Assembly: GCA_014155875.1 (NCBI GenBank)
Contig: JACEFZ010003503.1
Span: 310,001-374,000, forward strand
Direction of reading: 5' to 3'
Source: Cepaea nemoralis
Taxonomy: Eukaryota; Mollusca; Gastropoda; Stylommatophora; Helicidae
DNA length: 64,000 nucleotides
The notes below the pieces were generated by a model. That model had not been told where the DNA came from and did no database searches. It saw nothing but the letters and a program-made list of their open reading frames with translations. How positions within the stretch are numbered: position 1 is the first letter of the stretch; each line of letters begins with the position of its first letter. Both the position numbers and the translations under genes were made by a program. This document shows positions 62,475 through 64,000 of the stretch, piece by piece.

Positions 62475-63005
62475 GTCCATCAAGAATGATGATGACCATT
62501 CATTTCATCCAGTGGGGTTGAAGGTGTGGAGCCGTGGGTTCTAAGATGGCTGATAAGGCCTATTTTGGCTCGAAATGTTCTTTGACAATGTGGGCAAAGA
62601 ATGCTTGACGTCTCTGGAGGAGGATTTCCTGCAGTGGTTTTTCTGTCCTGCCTTTTTTCACAGCTCTTGCAGTACTGGTTGCCTCACATATGACTGCACC
62701 TTTGCGTAATGATGCACGCCACGAATTTATGTCTCTGGCTGCAGCCTCCCAGGTGTCATGATGAATTCCAAAAGTATTCGGTGAAATTTTCAGAGTGTCT
62801 TTAAAGCGTTTCCTCTGGCCACCTTGGGAGCGTTTACCACAACGCAGTTTGCTGTAAAAAATTTGTTTAGGGAGCCTGTGATCTGGCATGCGAGTCAAGT
62901 GACCAGCCCAACGAATCTGATTCTTCATCAGTATAGTGTGGATACTGGGCATGGATGCTCTTTCTAGGACTTCAGTGTCTGGAATCTTGTCTTGCCATTT
63001 AATCT
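62475..63005 (-). mobile_element. LINE-E' 3' fragment, C-terminal RT domain
   Basis: The minus strand encodes IRWAGHLTRMPDHRLPKQIFY, GKRSQGGQRKRFKDTLK, WEAAARDINSWRASLRKG and, after a one-base shift, a C2H2 remnant near 62540-62590. It belongs to the same broad type as LINE-E but a different family, and is the source family of the scrap at 1690-1830. Confidence 0.82.
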
Positions 63006-63009
63006 TCAG

Positions 63010-64000
63010 TAGCTTCCTTTATAATGACATGGAGTCTGCTTTGAAGAACTGTAAAAAATCAGAAATAAATATCATAATGGGTGATTTCAACGCAAAAATA
63101 GGAAAGCAAAGCGATGGATGCAGTGTAGGCAACCATGGTTTGGGAGAGAGAAATGAAAGAGGTTACAGACTTGTAGAATGGGCAAAAGAACAAGAAATGG
63201 TTGTAGGAAACACCTGGTTTAAACAACATCCTAGAAGATTATGGACATGGAGGAGTCCAGACAGCAGGATTAAAAACCAGATAGATTACATCCTGATAAG
63301 CAAAAGGTTTCGAAATGCATTAACAGTTGTAAAAACAGTTCCAAATGCAGACTGTTACAGTGATCACAGATTAATTACTGGCACATTGAGGGTAAAGTTA
63401 AAGAAAGTCAAGTATACAGCAGGAAACCCTAAATATGACTTGTGCAAATTGAAAACTGACAAAGAAATACAAGATAATTTTAACATAGAAGTAAAGAACA
63501 AATTTGATTTATTGTCTGATCTAGAGATCCTATTTCAAGATGTAGATGATCAATGGGAAATGCTGAAGAATTCAATCAGTTGTGCAGCAGAAAAAAACTA
63601 TTCCAAAAGTAAAGAAAGTAGGCCGTAAGACATGGATGACTGAAGAAATTTTACAACTAATGGAAACAAGAAGACAGAACAAAAATAATCCTGCCAAATA
63701 TGAAGAAATTCACAGAAAAGTCAGAACCTTATGTAAGGAGGCTAAAGAAACATGGCTTGAGAAAAATTGCAGAGAAATTGAAAAACAACACAACAGTAAA
63801 AATGCGAAACTAATGCACAAAAGAATTCAGGAGATTACTAATCAAAGAACACGTACATCAGCAGGCTGCCTAAAGACAAAAGATGGAAGAGTCATAATAG
63901 AAAAAGATCAGATTTTACATGTATGGTCAGATTACGTGAAAAACCTTTATGACGATAACAGAGACGAACAATATATTGTTCAAAATAACAATGAAGGGCC
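63010..64000 (+). mobile_element. LINE-D-like endonuclease and linker, cut by window end
   Basis: The frame starts at NIIMGDFNAKIGKQSDG near 63075, continues GERNERGYRLVEWAKEQ, RLWTWRSPDSRIKNQIDYIL and DCYSDHRLITGTL, then a lysine-rich linker. It shifts near 63600 and continues in other frames (VGRKTWMTEEILQLM). The RT should follow beyond 64000. Its 5' part is missing and it starts back to back with LINE-E'. Confidence 0.82.

Overview
This window looks like nuclear DNA from an animal, most likely a marine invertebrate and plausibly a mollusc. That guess rests on intron-bearing genes, the absence of bacterial-style operons, and a dense mixture of LINEs, a Ty3/gypsy-type LTR element with integrase upstream of RT, Merlin and piggyBac DNA transposons, tRNA-derived SINEs and long microsatellites. 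The species cannot be read from the sequence.

Host genes are sparse. The one secure gene is a mitochondrial-type DnaJ/Hsp40 (DNAJA3/Tid1-like) on the minus strand. Seven exons are visible between 18408 and 593, all with consistent GT/AG splice sites and phases. The first exon and the C-terminal exons were not found. Its introns carry most of the repeats in the first 18 kb. A second possible gene is a single plus-strand first exon (47773-47937) with a signal peptide, a TATA-like box upstream and a splice donor; its end resembles the mature start of S28 serine carboxypeptidases, but this is weak.

Most of the rest is nested transposons. (1) 2.6-6.7 kb: LINE 3' ends, a foldback element with tRNA-like B boxes, a piggyBac MITE inside another repeat, and a complete tRNA-derived SINE. 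(2) 7.3-10.9 kb: a decayed I/Nimb-like LINE with EN, RT, RNase H and a cysteine-rich tail. (3) 19.5-20.1 kb: a 536-bp Merlin-type MITE with an 8-bp target duplication (CTTTTTTA). (4) 20.2-23.9 kb: a repeat-rich block containing tRNA-like units, bounded by inverted copies of a short motif. (5) 24244-37916: a 13.7-kb Merlin element with long TIRs and 8-bp duplication TAACTATA. Its transposase is split by a whole LINE and by a short LINE 3' end, and its interior has been filled with SINEs, microsatellites, a chimeric double-RT LINE and a further RT. (6) 38.2-44.6 kb: more LINE fragments and a SINE. (7) 44.6-50.2 kb: two long, oppositely oriented copies of an unassigned (GAA)n-tailed retroposon ('X') flanking the candidate first exon. 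(8) 50.4-62.2 kb: a four-level nest. The outer layer is an inverted-repeat element; inside it lies a Helitron-like element, then a 10.8-kb LTR retrotransposon (5-bp duplication CTCCC), then a LINE with a 12-bp duplication. (9) 62.5-64.0 kb: two diverging LINE fragments, the last cut by the window end.

The most notable system is the LTR retrotransposon. Its pol has integrase remnants before RT, its integrase core appears to be deleted, and gag-protease and pol share one reading frame split by a single TAA. The second is the recoverable order of insertions in the Merlin and Helitron nests. Boundaries with target duplications are exact; others are approximate and said to be so.
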